Shown piece by piece: positions 7,352 through 16,365 of a stretch of DNA of 64,000 nucleotides. The notes under the pieces are model-generated. The model worked only from the letters and a program-made list of their open reading frames with translations. It was not told the origin of the DNA and did no database searches. Each line of letters starts with the position of its first letter. Within the stretch, counting starts at the first letter, position 1. Both the position numbers and the translations under genes were made by a program. This DNA is from Asanoa iriomotensis (lineage in GTDB: Bacteria; Actinomycetota; Actinomycetes; Mycobacteriales; Micromonosporaceae): the NCBI RefSeq assembly GCF_016862515.1, contig NZ_BONC01000003.1, positions 62,001-126,000 on the forward strand. The letters run 5' to 3'.

Positions 7352-10321
7352 ATGGATACAAGATCCCGAGGCGGTGGGGGCGGCGGGCGACGGGCGGGCG
7401 CGTCGGCGGTTCGGGCGCCGCGTTTCACGGGTCGTGACCGCGAGGTGTCCGCCATCGCACAGGCACTCGCCGGGGCGCCGGCGGCGGTACTGGTCGAGGG
7501 CGAAGCCGGGATGGGGAAGAGCCGGCTGGTGCGGGAACTGCTCACCGCCACGTCGCCTCAGCGGTCGGGACGGGTACTCGTAGGGACGTGCCCGCCGTTC
7601 CGGCAGCCGTTCACCCTCGGGCCGGTGGTGGAGGCGCTGACCAGCACGGTCGACCGGGTCGACGGGTTGGGGCTGAGCCCGTTGGCCGGTGCGTTGCGGC
7701 CGTTGTTCCCGGAGTGGATGGCCGGTCTACCCCCGCCTCCGGAGCCGTTGACGGAACCGGCGGCGGCGCGACACCGCTTGTTCCGGGCGCTGGCCGAGGT
7801 GCTGGACCGGTTAGGTTTGCGGGTTCTGGTGCTGGAGGACGTGCACTGGGCGGATGAAGCGACGCTGGAGTTCCTGTTGTTCCTGACAGCGCGCCGCGGA
7901 CCGAAGCCGAGCCTGGTACTGACATACCGACCGGAGGACGTGCCAGCCGACTCGTCGCTGCGGTGGTTGGCCAGCCGGTTGCCCGAGGGAATGGCCCGAC
8001 TGCTCGTGCAGTTGGCCCCGTTGGACGTGGTGGAAACCGGACGGCTGGTGTCGTCCATGTTGGACGATGAACCGGTTTCCGGGGCGTTCGCCGCATTCCT
8101 GCGCGAGCACACCGAAGGTTTGCCTCTGGCGATCGAGGAGTCGGTGCGGTTGCTGTGTGACCGGGCAGACTTGGTGACCCAGGACGGCGAGTGGCTGCGG
8201 CGGGCACTGGAGGACATCGCTGTGCCGCCCAGTGTGCGGGATGCGGTGTTGGAACGCGTGGACCGGTTGAGCGCGAGCGCGCAGGAGGTGTTGCGGGCGG
8301 CCGCGGTGCTTGGCGATCCGGTCGAAGAGGCCATCCTGCTGGCGGTGTGTGACCTGCCGGAGAGCCAGCGCTCACAGGCGGTTGTCGAGGCGCTGGACAG
8401 TCGGCTGCTGCAGGAGGATGCGGTTGGACGACTGAGCTTCCGGCACGCCCTGGCTTGCCGGGCGGTGTACGAGTCGATCCCGAGCCGGCAACGCCGCGGC
8501 GAGCACCTTCGCGCCGGCCAGGTGCTGGAGGGCCTGTCGCGGCCGCCGGCCGTCCAGTTGCAGCGGCATTTCCGGGAGGCCGGTGCGGTCGACGAGTGGT
8601 GCCGCTACGCCGAGCACGCCGCCGATCTGGCGATGTCCTCCGGCGACCCGCGGACAGTCGCGGGCATACTCCATGAGTTGCTGACCCACGTCGACCTGCC
8701 GGCCGCCACGATGGTTCGGTTGATCGGCAAGATTCCCCTACTGATGGTCTGGGTCGACCAGGCGCTCCTGCGCGGTCTGGTCGAGGTGCTGCGACGGGTG
8801 CGCGACGATCCCGCCCTCACCTCCACCGAGCGCGGCCTGATCGGCTGGCAGTTGGGACGGATGCTGCTGCACACCGGCGAGTTCGCCGCGGCTTACCTGG
8901 TGCTGGAGCAAGCCATCCCGGACCTGGCCGAGCGGCCGTTGGAGGACCTGCACGCGACGATCATGCTCAGCTGGCTGAGCACCACCCACAGTTCGGCCGG
9001 CGACTATCGGCGCTGGCTGGACCGGGCGGCCACCATCGTGGCCGACCCCTCGACGCCAGCGCCCAACCGCCTGGCGGTGCACGCCGACCGGGCCACCATC
9101 CTGCTGGTTCTGGGCGATGACGCCGGCTGGGCCTCCGCCGCGGTGTTCCCGACCGAGGGGGGTACCGCGGACGAGCTGTCCCAGATCGCCCGCGGCAATG
9201 CCAACCTGGCCGAGGCGGCGATGCAGTGGGGCCGCTACGACGAGGCCCGATATCGCATCACGCTGGCCTCCCGGCTGGCGCGGACGCACGGATACCAGCG
9301 GCTGCAGGACCAGTGCCAGTCGATCAACCTACGGCTGGACTGGTTCACCGGCGCCTGGGACGGCTTGGCCGATCGTGCCACCGCACTGGCCGGGCTCGAC
9401 GACGAACCGACAATCCAGGTTGACTCACTGCTGATCACCAGTCTGCTGCAAACCGCTGCTGGCGACTGGGCCGACGCGGAGCAGACGTTCCGGTCAGCGG
9501 TCGAGTTGGGCCGTGGCGGTGGCGTCCTCATCGATCCGTCGCTGACGCCGGCCGTCGGGCTGGCCCGCCTGCACCTGTTGGCTGGCCGGATCGAGGACGC
9601 GCTCGAGTGGACCGAAGGGCCCCTGCGGCTGGTCACTGAGAAGAAGATCTGGCTGTACGCCACAGACCTCGCGCCGGTCCGCGTACAGGCACTCTTGTTG
9701 GCTGGCCGGATGAACGAAGCGACCGCGCTGGTGACCACCTACGCCCGGAACCTTGGCGACCGGCATGCACCCGCCGGGCAGGCCGCCCTCCTGCTGTGCC
9801 GGGCCATCCTCGCCGAAGGCTCCGGCGAGGCGACACGGGCAGCCGAGCTGTACGGTCAGGCCGCGGACACCTGGCAGGCCCTGCCCAGGCCGTACGACGC
9901 GCTGCTGGCCCGCAAACGCCAGGGCGGCTGCCTGCTCACCACCGCGCACCGGGACGACGGTGTGCACCTGCTGGCGCAGGTCAAACAGGATTTGGCCGAC
10001 CTGGGCGCGCACGGCGACGCCGAGCGGACACAACGTGTGCTGTCGGAGCACGACCGCCAACGAGGGAGGCCACGACGGGGTCCGCGAGGCTACGGCGACG
10101 ACCTCTCGCCACGAGAGTCGGAGGTGGTCCGCCTGCTCGCCACTGGTCGGACCAACCGGGAGATCGCCAACGCGCTGGGACTCTCCATCAGAACGGTCGA
10201 CGCACACGTCAACTCGGCCATGCGCAAGCGAAAAGTCAACTCCAGGACGGCGCTGGCGATGGCAACCGCCGTCTCGGGATTCGTCCCGCTGAAGCCCGCT
10301 CACGGTAACACCAGACCATGA
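7352..10321 (+). CDS. Large ATP-binding LuxR-family (LAL) transcriptional regulator
   Basis: This is a 989-residue regulator of the LAL/MalT-like class. The N-terminal AAA/NTPase domain has Walker A GEAGMGKS (50-57) and Walker B VLVLEDVHWAD (about 158-168). A long helical, TPR-like middle follows, and a C-terminal LuxR helix-turn-helix spans residues 916-975 (LSPRESEVVRLLATGRTNRE, TVDAHVNSAMRKRKV). I place the start at the ATG of MDTRSRGG because the AAA domain begins soon after and upstream codons are unlike protein; no strong ribosome site is visible, so a leaderless transcript is possible. The gene is flanked by two secreted proteases, which makes them its most likely targets. Confidence 0.88.
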   Translation: MDTRSRGGGGGGRRAGASAVRAPRFTGRDREVSAIAQALAGAPAAVLVEGEAGMGKSRLVRELLTATSPQRSGRVLVGTCPPFRQPFTLGPVVEALTSTVDRVDGLGLSPLAGALRPLFPEWMAGLPPPPEPLTEPAAARHRLFRALAEVLDRLGLRVLVLEDVHWADEATLEFLLFLTARRGPKPSLVLTYRPEDVPADSSLRWLASRLPEGMARLLVQLAPLDVVETGRLVSSMLDDEPVSGAFAAFLREHTEGLPLAIEESVRLLCDRADLVTQDGEWLRRALEDIAVPPSVRDAVLERVDRLSASAQEVLRAAAVLGDPVEEAILLAVCDLPESQRSQAVVEALDSRLLQEDAVGRLSFRHALACRAVYESIPSRQRRGEHLRAGQVLEGLSRPPAVQLQRHFREAGAVDEWCRYAEHAADLAMSSGDPRTVAGILHELLTHVDLPAATMVRLIGKIPLLMVWVDQALLRGLVEVLRRVRDDPALTSTERGLIGWQLGRMLLHTGEFAAAYLVLEQAIPDLAERPLEDLHATIMLSWLSTTHSSAGDYRRWLDRAATIVADPSTPAPNRLAVHADRATILLVLGDDAGWASAAVFPTEGGTADELSQIARGNANLAEAAMQWGRYDEARYRITLASRLARTHGYQRLQDQCQSINLRLDWFTGAWDGLADRATALAGLDDEPTIQVDSLLITSLLQTAAGDWADAEQTFRSAVELGRGGGVLIDPSLTPAVGLARLHLLAGRIEDALEWTEGPLRLVTEKKIWLYATDLAPVRVQALLLAGRMNEATALVTTYARNLGDRHAPAGQAALLLCRAILAEGSGEATRAAELYGQAADTWQALPRPYDALLARKRQGGCLLTTAHRDDGVHLLAQVKQDLADLGAHGDAERTQRVLSEHDRQRGRPRRGPRGYGDDLSPRESEVVRLLATGRTNREIANALGLSIRTVDAHVNSAMRKRKVNSRTALAMATAVSGFVPLKPAHGNTRP

Positions 10322-10578
10322 GCAAGGACGCACATCGACATCACTGCACGGTCTGGTGGACGGGGTTCGCTGTATGCGACCCGATTCCGCGCGGTTCGGG
10401 CGGAGCCGTTCTCGCGTTCAAGCGACCTCTCTGATACCTCACAGCGGCCCGATCGATCGAGACAGGTCTGTGACACGTCCTGGCCGTTCGGCGCTGTGTT
10501 GGTATCTCCCGCGCGCTGGTTGAGGACGCATGCGGCGCGGGGGCACTTTGTACGTCCACCCCCGGAGGAACCCACTCG
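10322..10578. promoter_or_regulatory. Leader region of the M6 protease gene
   Basis: The 257 bases between the LuxR stop and the metalloprotease start hold no recognisable gene. GGAGGAA lies nine bases before the ATG, a strong ribosome site. A long leader for a secreted protease next to a regulator gene is consistent with separate control, but I see no clear -10/-35 pair or convincing hairpin. Confidence 0.4.
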
Positions 10579-12888
10579 ATGAGGAAGCTCACCAGCTCTG
10601 CTGTCGTCGGGGTGACCGGTGTGGCGTTGGCGGTCGCTGCACTGCAGCTCCCGGCCAGCGCTGAACGGGTCGCGAACGACGGCACCACCCAAGCTTCGGT
10701 AGCGGCACACCGGCCGGACAACCGTCCCGGCCCGCAGACGAAGGCCTGGACCGAGAAGCGGAAGGCCGCGCTCGCCAAAGTGGCGCGCGGCGACGCGAAG
10801 ATCGACGCGAAGGGCAACGTCACGGTCGACGCCGCGACGAACAACGTCGTCGAGGTCGCGTTCGAGAAGACCGACAAGATCTTCACCATTCTGTCGGAGT
10901 TCGGTACGCAGTCCGTGGGTCGCTACGGCACCGTCCCCGGCCCGCTGCACAACGAGATCCCCCAGCCGGACCGTTCGGCGGACAACTCCACCACCTGGGC
11001 TGCCGACTTCAACACCGCGCACTACGAGGAGCTGTTCAACGGCTCCGGCGAGTCCATGAAGCGCTTCTACGAAGACCTTTCCTCGGGCAAGTACTCGGTG
11101 ACGAACACCGTCAGCGACTGGGTGCAGGTCCCTTACAACGCGTCCTACTACGGCGACAACGCCATCGAGGACAACGGTGGCTCGTGGGCGTTCATCCAGG
11201 ACACCGGCAACGCTTGGTACCAGAAAGCGCTCGCGTCCATGACGCCCGACCAGATCAATGCGTACCTGGCTCAGTTCGACGTCTGGGACCGGTACGACTT
11301 CGACAACGACGGCAACTACGACGAGTCGGACGGCTACATCGACCACTTCCAGGCTGTCCACGCCGGTGAAGGCGAGGACGCCGGCGGCGGCGCGCAGGGT
11401 GAAGACGCGATCTGGTCGCACCGCTGGTACGTGAACGGCGGCGACTACGGCCTGACCGGCCCCACCGTCGCGGGCCACCACAACCTGTCCGGCGGCGCCC
11501 GGATCGGCGGGTCGAACTACTGGCTCGGCGACTACACCACGGAGCCGGAGAACGGCGGGCTGGGCGTGTTCGCCCACGAGTTCGGCCACGACCTCGGCCT
11601 GCCGGACTACTACGACACCGCCGGCGGCGAGAACGGCACCGCGTTCTGGACCCTGATGAGCTCGGGTTCCTGGCTCGGCCACGGCGCGGAGGCCAACGAG
11701 GGCATCGGCACGACGCCCGGCCTGATGGGTCCCGAGGAGAAGCTTTTCCTCGGCTGGCTCGACTACCGCGACGTCGCCCTCGGCCAGAGCGGCACGTTCC
11801 TGCTCGACCCCGCTCAGGACGCCAACGCCGCCAACGCTCAGGCGATCAAGGTGAACCTGCCCTCCGCGACGACGTCCAAGACCTACACCACGCCGGCTTC
11901 GGGCCAGTACGCCTGGTGGACCGGCAGTGCCGACCACCTCAACGAGTCGCTGTCGCGTGCCGTGCCGGCCGCCAGCCGAGTCACCGTCACCACCCAGGCG
12001 TGGTACGACATCGAGTCCGGATACGACTATCTCTACGGTGAATACTCGACCGACGGCGGCGACAGCTGGACCCGCGTCGGGCAGCCGGTGACCGGCTCGT
12101 CCAACGGACGCTGGACCACGCTGCGGTTCTCGTACGACGCCGGCGGCGCCGCGACCCACTTCCGGTTCCGGTACCAGACGGACGGCGGTGTCCACTTCGC
12201 TGGTGCGTTCCTCGACGACATCGTGGCCAAGGCCGGCGGCACGACGCTGTTCTCCGACAACGTCGAGCAGCCCGGTGACTGGACGGCGACGGGCCTGTGG
12301 CAGCGGGCGACCGGCACGGTGACGGCCACCGCCGACCGCTACTACCTGCTCGAGAACCGGCAGTGGGTCGGCTACGACGACACGCTGCGCACCGGCCCAT
12401 ACCAGTTCAGCTACGCGTACACCGCGCCGAACAGGGTCGAGTTCTTCTCGTTCCGGCCCGGCATGCTGGTCTGGTACGTGGACCACACGGTCGAGGACAA
12501 CAACACCTCGGAACACCCGGGTACGGGTCTCTCGCTCCCGGTGGACGCCCGACCGGCGCCGTTCACCTATCCCGACGGCACCGCGCCGAGCAACCGTCGC
12601 CAGCCGTTCGACGCCACCTTCGGCACCCAGATGGTGCCGGAGATGTGCCTGCACAAGGAGGTGCTGGCCGGCAAGGGTGGTGCACAGACGGTGCAGACCG
12701 TGGCGGCCTGCGCCCCGGCCAACGCCGGCAAGCCGACGTTCGACGACAGCGACCCGACGGCGTACTACAGCACCGCCAACCCGCAGAACAGCGTCAAGGT
12801 CGCCGGCCACGGCGTGACGGCCACGGTCACCGCCCAGACGGGCAACGTGCTGACCGTCGACGTGACCAACCCAGCGGCGGCCGGTTAA
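10579..12888 (+). CDS. Secreted M6 family (immune inhibitor A-like) zinc metalloprotease
   Basis: This 769-residue exported protein has a Sec signal peptide (residues 1-28, cleavage near ASA-ER). The M6/immune inhibitor A catalytic region carries the zinc motif HEFGH at residues 333-337, extended as HEFGHDLGLPDYYD, followed by the family sequence FWTLMSSGSWLGHG (Met-turn region). Downstream are the InhA beta-sandwich domains (for example YDYLYGEYSTDGGDSW and HFRFRYQTDGGVHF). Relatives degrade host antibacterial proteins or extracellular protein. It is preceded by an excellent GGAGGAA site and ends before a strong bidirectional terminator. It is probably co-regulated with the subtilase through the LuxR protein between them. 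Confidence 0.93.
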   Translation: MRKLTSSAVVGVTGVALAVAALQLPASAERVANDGTTQASVAAHRPDNRPGPQTKAWTEKRKAALAKVARGDAKIDAKGNVTVDAATNNVVEVAFEKTDKIFTILSEFGTQSVGRYGTVPGPLHNEIPQPDRSADNSTTWAADFNTAHYEELFNGSGESMKRFYEDLSSGKYSVTNTVSDWVQVPYNASYYGDNAIEDNGGSWAFIQDTGNAWYQKALASMTPDQINAYLAQFDVWDRYDFDNDGNYDESDGYIDHFQAVHAGEGEDAGGGAQGEDAIWSHRWYVNGGDYGLTGPTVAGHHNLSGGARIGGSNYWLGDYTTEPENGGLGVFAHEFGHDLGLPDYYDTAGGENGTAFWTLMSSGSWLGHGAEANEGIGTTPGLMGPEEKLFLGWLDYRDVALGQSGTFLLDPAQDANAANAQAIKVNLPSATTSKTYTTPASGQYAWWTGSADHLNESLSRAVPAASRVTVTTQAWYDIESGYDYLYGEYSTDGGDSWTRVGQPVTGSSNGRWTTLRFSYDAGGAATHFRFRYQTDGGVHFAGAFLDDIVAKAGGTTLFSDNVEQPGDWTATGLWQRATGTVTATADRYYLLENRQWVGYDDTLRTGPYQFSYAYTAPNRVEFFSFRPGMLVWYVDHTVEDNNTSEHPGTGLSLPVDARPAPFTYPDGTAPSNRRQPFDATFGTQMVPEMCLHKEVLAGKGGAQTVQTVAACAPANAGKPTFDDSDPTAYYSTANPQNSVKVAGHGVTATVTAQTGNVLTVDVTNPAAAG

Positions 12889-12906
12889 CGAGCAGCCGCA
12901 CGAACA

Positions 12907-12940
12907 CGAAGGGCCGGGAGCCAACGCTCCCGGCCCTTCG
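12907..12940. terminator. Bidirectional terminator between the M6 protease and the GntR gene
   Basis: A perfect 15-bp stem (12907-12921 with 12926-12940) with a CAAC loop sits 18 bases after the protease stop and 7 bases after the stop of the convergent GntR gene. It can serve both strands. Confidence 0.88.
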
Positions 12941-12947
12941 ACCACGG

Positions 12948-13613
12948 CTAGCCAGTCGGTTCGGGATTGAACAGTGCGTCCAGACTCATCCAGTTGTCGC
13001 GTGCCGCGCTCGCCGCGGCTTGGACGTCCCCGGCCTCGCACAGGTCGATGATGCGATCGTGCTGAGCCACTGAGTCGCGTCCGCTCACCGAGGAGAAGCG
13101 CACCCGTTCGAGCCGGCGGAGCAGCGGGGTGAACTGCTCCAGCACAGCGTGGATCGCGGAGTTCGCTGATGCTGCCACCGCGATGCCGTGGAACTCGTCG
13201 TCCGAGCTGATCGCCGCGTCGACGTCGCCGGATCGCAACGCGGCTGCGAATCGGCTGTTGGCCGCGCGCATGGCCGCGATGTCACCGGGCGACAGATGGG
13301 GTATCGCCTCACGCACTGCCAACTCGTGCATGGCTGCCGTGACCGATTGCGCTGCGCGCGCGGTGCGAACGTCCAACGGGCTGACCATCGTGTAGCGGCC
13401 GGGCTTGGTCTGGACCAGGCCAGCCTCTTCGAGCCGGGCCAGCGCCTCGCGCACCGGAGTGCGGCTCACTCCCAGCCACCTGGCCAGATCGGCGTCGTTG
13501 AGCCGCTCCCCGGGCACAAGCGTGCCGTCGACGATCGCGTCGCGGATGGAGTGAAAGGCGTTGTCCCGCAGCAACACCCGAGGGATGGCGTCCGAGACGT
13601 GGGGAACTGGCAT
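12948..13613 (-). CDS. GntR family transcriptional regulator (FCD/FadR subfamily)
   Basis: This 221-residue protein has an N-terminal winged helix (about 20-80, with LNDADLARWLGVSRTPVREA) and a C-terminal all-helical FCD effector domain (about 90-215) holding the usual metal/acid-binding His residues (EFHGIA, AQHDRIIDLC). Such proteins are usually repressors released by a carboxylic acid. The gene diverges from an alpha/beta hydrolase. Its ATG lies directly after a good -10 box, so the message is probably leaderless, and a likely operator overlaps the start codon (autorepression). Confidence 0.9.
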   Translation of the reverse strand: MPVPHVSDAIPRVLLRDNAFHSIRDAIVDGTLVPGERLNDADLARWLGVSRTPVREALARLEEAGLVQTKPGRYTMVSPLDVRTARAAQSVTAAMHELAVREAIPHLSPGDIAAMRAANSRFAAALRSGDVDAAISSDDEFHGIAVAASANSAIHAVLEQFTPLLRRLERVRFSSVSGRDSVAQHDRIIDLCEAGDVQAAASAARDNWMSLDALFNPEPTG

Positions 13614-13649
13614 GCAACATATTACATACCCGGCGACGGGGTCCGTCAA
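13613..13649 (-). promoter_or_regulatory. gntR promoter with overlapping operator
   Basis: On the minus strand TTGACG (13649-13644) and TAATAT (13624-13619) are 19 bases apart, and the gntR ATG follows the -10 box after five bases, consistent with a leaderless start. The sequence TGCAACATATTACA (13613-13626, plus strand) resembles the palindromic site at 13673-13690, so the regulator probably binds here too. Confidence 0.6.
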
Positions 13650-13656
13650 TGAAGCC

Positions 13657-13690
13657 TTGTTGCCACATCCGATGTGCAGTATATTGCACA
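13657..13690 (+). promoter_or_regulatory. Hydrolase promoter with perfect-arm GntR operator
   Basis: TTGTTG (13657-13662) and TATATT (13680-13685) are spaced 17 bases. The -10 box is embedded in TGTGCAGTATATTGCACA (13673-13690), a palindrome with perfect 6-bp arms. This fits the operator style of FCD-type GntR regulators and would block RNA polymerase when bound. Confidence 0.65.
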
Positions 13691-13766
13691 CCGGAGACGG
13701 TGGCCGCCGACTCACGAGACCCGCTCCGGGGCAACGCCGGGCGCGGCAAACGGAAGGACGAGCCTC

Positions 13767-14477
13767 ATGAGCACCACCGGTCAAGAGATCAAAAATGTCG
13801 TGCTGGTGCACGGCGCGTTCGCTGATGGTTCGGGCTGGCGCGGCGTGTACGACAAGTTGACGGCCCGGGGCTACCGGGTCACGGTCGTGCAGAACCCGCT
13901 CACCTCGCTGGAGGACGACGTCGCGGCGACCACGCGGGTGCTCGACCTGCAGGACGGCCCGACGATTCTCGTTGGCCACTCTTGGGGCGGCACGGTCATC
14001 ACCGAGGCGGGAGTTCACCCGAAGGTCGCCGGGCTGGTCTACGTGTCGGCGCTGGTGCCCGACGCGGGTGAGACCACCTCGCAGCAATACGAGGGATTCG
14101 CCGCAACGCCCGACTTCGTCATCGACGTCGTCGAGGACGGATATGGCTTCCTCAACTACGACAAGTTCAAGGCCGGCTTCGCAGCGGACACCAGCGACGC
14201 GGACGCCGCCTTCCTCCGCGACACGCAGGTGCCCATCAACATGGCCGTGTTCGCGACGCCGGTGAAGAACGCCGCCTGGCGTGACAAGCCGAGCTGGGCC
14301 GTAATCGCGACGGAGGACAAGTCCTTCGACCAGGCGATGCTGCAGCACATGGCCCAGCGCGCCGGAGCGGAGATCACCAACGTCTCGGCCAGCCACGCCC
14401 TGTTCATGACGCAGTCCGGCGTCGTCTCCGACGTCATCGCGACCGCCGCACAGAACGCTCTCGGCAGCGCTCGCTGA
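13767..14477 (+). CDS. Alpha/beta hydrolase
   Basis: This 236-residue intracellular hydrolase has the oxyanion segment VLVHGAFADGSGW near the N-terminus, the nucleophile elbow GHSWGG with catalytic Ser (about residue 75), and the late His in ASHALFM. The start at ATG is set by GGAAGGA nine bases upstream. The family includes esterases, lactonases and non-haem haloperoxidase-like enzymes; no signal peptide is present. It is divergent from the GntR gene and its promoter overlaps an operator. Its substrate may therefore be related to the acid sensed by that regulator, but this is inference. Confidence 0.85.
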   Translation: MSTTGQEIKNVVLVHGAFADGSGWRGVYDKLTARGYRVTVVQNPLTSLEDDVAATTRVLDLQDGPTILVGHSWGGTVITEAGVHPKVAGLVYVSALVPDAGETTSQQYEGFAATPDFVIDVVEDGYGFLNYDKFKAGFAADTSDADAAFLRDTQVPINMAVFATPVKNAAWRDKPSWAVIATEDKSFDQAMLQHMAQRAGAEITNVSASHALFMTQSGVVSDVIATAAQNALGSAR

Positions 14478-14498
14478 CGCATCGACCACTTCACCTCC

Positions 14499-14531
14499 GG
14501 GCCGGCTCGCAGACGCCACGTGAGCCGGCCC
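14499..14531 (+). terminator. Terminator after the alpha/beta hydrolase
   Basis: A perfect 10-bp stem GGGCCGGCTC/GAGCCGGCCC (14499-14508 with 14522-14531) with a 13-base loop lies 22 bases after the hydrolase stop and shortly before the next gene's start. No T-run follows. Confidence 0.6.
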
Positions 14532-14553
14532 CGGACCCCCGGAGTGTGACCCC

Positions 14554-15216
14554 ATGTCCAGCACGCCATTTCAGGTGGCGCTGTGGATCGAGCTCCTCGC
14601 CACCGGACTCGGCGGCATTCAGGGCGCCCTGTTCGCGGCAGGAGAGAGACATCGCCGCATCGACGTGCTCGGCGTCATCGTGATCGGTCTCGCCGTCTCG
14701 CTCGGCGGCAGCCTGCTCCGCGACGTTGTGCTCAATCAGCGGCCTGTCGTCGTCTGGAAGAACTGGTACCTGCTGGTGGCCGGCGCCGCAGCCATCATCG
14801 GCATGATGCTGCACCCGGTGTTCGCGCGAGCGGACTGGCTGATCACAGTGCTCGACGCGGTCGTCATGGGCCTGTTCGGCGCGATCGGGGCCTCGAAGGC
14901 GCTGTCTCTCGGCGTCGGCGAAGCCGGGGCGCTGGTCGTCGGTGTCATCGGAGCCATCGGAGGCGGAATGCTGCGCGACGTCATCCTGAACCTGCCGATC
15001 TCCTTCCTCCAGGTCGGCACTCTCTACGCAGTTGCCGCCGGGGCTGGGGCGGGGACATTCATCCTGCTCGCCGAGTTCGGCACACCGACCTTGATCGCGG
15101 GGCTCGCCTGCGTGGTAGTGACCGCGTCCGTGCGTCTGGCCGCGGTTCGCTTCGGCTTGACCTTCCCCGAACAGCGTGCGGTGCGCCCTCGGCGGCGGAA
15201 GGGAGCGTCGACGTGA
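14554..15216 (+). CDS. TRIC-type cation channel family membrane protein
   Basis: This 220-residue integral membrane protein is a prokaryotic TRIC/UPF0126 (YadS-like) family member with about six to seven hydrophobic helices. The family's internal duplication is clear: GGSLLRDVVLNQRPVV in the first half and GGGMLRDVILNLPIS in the second, both with the glycine-rich kinked-helix motif GG-x-LRD that lines the pore. Animal TRIC channels pass K+ as counter-ion; the roles of bacterial members are poorly known. The ribosome site is weak (GGAG about 13 bases before ATG). There is no functional link to the preceding hydrolase other than direction. Confidence 0.85.
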   Translation: MSSTPFQVALWIELLATGLGGIQGALFAAGERHRRIDVLGVIVIGLAVSLGGSLLRDVVLNQRPVVVWKNWYLLVAGAAAIIGMMLHPVFARADWLITVLDAVVMGLFGAIGASKALSLGVGEAGALVVGVIGAIGGGMLRDVILNLPISFLQVGTLYAVAAGAGAGTFILLAEFGTPTLIAGLACVVVTASVRLAAVRFGLTFPEQRAVRPRRRKGAST

Positions 15217-15286
15217 CGCGACCGCGATTCCAGGTCGTCTGAGATTGGGACTAGCGCAAACAGGTTTGTGATGGAAACCTGTTGGT

Positions 15287-15997
15287 ATGACTTCTGACGC
15301 GGTGCCGGCCGGGGGAGATGCTCGGCGGCTGTTGGGTGAGGTGCGTGGGCTTGCGCGCCGGGTGCGGATCGCGCAGCGGGTGACCTGGTTGCCGCTGCTG
15401 GTGCTGGCCGTGGTGACGTTCGTGGCGATTCCGGTTACCCGGGTGAGTCGCCCGATCACGCGGGACTGCCAGCCCGTTGCCGGTGGTGGTGAGACGTGCA
15501 AGGTCTTCGACCCGGGCGTGGACATCTACTGGCTGGTCGCGATGGTGGTCGCCTACATCGTGATCACCCGCGGATACGTGGCAGTGGCCCGCGACCGAGG
15601 TGTCGGTGTGCGGGTGCTGCCGTACGCGATCAGCGGCGTCGCCGCCACGGTCGTGGTGTTCGGCCTGATTGCCGTCGGCGCCGGCGGCTGGATCGTGCGC
15701 GACCCGCAGGACCTGCTTCATCCGCCGACCTCCGTCCAGGTGCTGTTCCGGCTGCTCACGCCCCTCGGTGCGATCGGGGTCGCGCTGCTGGTGCTGGCCT
15801 GGCTCGAGCGGAACGTCGCTCTGCTGCTGTTCGCCCTCGGCTACCTCGCGGTGGTTCTGGTGCCGATCAACTTCGGCTGGGACACCTACTGGGGTGGCGG
15901 CTGGTCCGAGGCGCCGCCGCTGATCATCAGTGGCAGCGTGCTGGCGTTGGGCGCCCTCGGGTTCGCGGGGGCGCAGCGGCTGCGGCGGGCCCGGTGA
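15287..15997 (+). CDS. Unrecognised six-helix membrane protein
   Basis: This 236-residue protein has a charged N-terminal stretch (GEVRGLARRVRIAQR) followed by about six hydrophobic segments. An extracytoplasmic loop between the first two has a pair of Cys (ITRDCQPVAGGGETCKVFD) that could form a disulphide. I recognise no family. It overlaps the following winged-helix gene by GTGA, so the two are translationally coupled. Pairs of a small multi-spanning protein and a PadR/MarR-like regulator are common in actinobacteria, and the regulator usually controls the pair. Confidence 0.7.
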   Translation: MTSDAVPAGGDARRLLGEVRGLARRVRIAQRVTWLPLLVLAVVTFVAIPVTRVSRPITRDCQPVAGGGETCKVFDPGVDIYWLVAMVVAYIVITRGYVAVARDRGVGVRVLPYAISGVAATVVVFGLIAVGAGGWIVRDPQDLLHPPTSVQVLFRLLTPLGAIGVALLVLAWLERNVALLLFALGYLAVVLVPINFGWDTYWGGGWSEAPPLIISGSVLALGALGFAGAQRLRRAR

Positions 15998-16347
15998 ACC
16001 GGGTGGACAACGACGAGGGCGTGACCCCGCATCCCGTCACCGGGCTCGACGACGTCGTGCACCAGCGGGTTCGGCTGGGCATCCTCACCATCGCGCACGA
16101 GGCCCGTCGGGTCGAGTTCGGTTATCTGCGCAGTCAGTTGGCGCTGACCGCCGGCAACCTCTCCCAGCACCTCGGCGTGCTGGAGACCGCCGGGCTGGTC
16201 GAGGTCGAGAAAGGCTACGAGGGGAAGCGCGGGCGGACCTGGGTCACGCTCACCGAGGCCGGCGACGCCGCGCTGGCCGCGGAGATCGGACGGCTCAAGC
16301 TGCTCATCGCTCGGGTCGAAACCACCGGCACCACGGACGAGACATGA
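15994..16347 (+). CDS. Winged-helix transcriptional regulator (MarR/ArsR-like)
   Basis: This 117-residue DNA-binding protein begins at a GTG that overlaps the previous stop (GTGA). The sequence matches the transcriptional-regulator family typified by HQRVRLGILTIAHEARRVEF, the recognition helix LALTAGNLSQHLGVLETAGL (about residues 45-65) and the wing KGYEGKRGRTWVTLTEAG. There is no effector domain beyond a short C-terminal helix for dimerisation. It probably regulates its own operon with the membrane protein upstream. Confidence 0.82.
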   Translation: MNRVDNDEGVTPHPVTGLDDVVHQRVRLGILTIAHEARRVEFGYLRSQLALTAGNLSQHLGVLETAGLVEVEKGYEGKRGRTWVTLTEAGDAALAAEIGRLKLLIARVETTGTTDET

Positions 16348-16365
16348 TCGGCTAAGGTCCGCGCC

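Noticed and set aside
10300-13041. A 913-codon minus-strand frame across the M6 metalloprotease
   Set aside because: It is antisense to a protein with signal peptide and HEFGH motif; composition is typical of a shadow frame.
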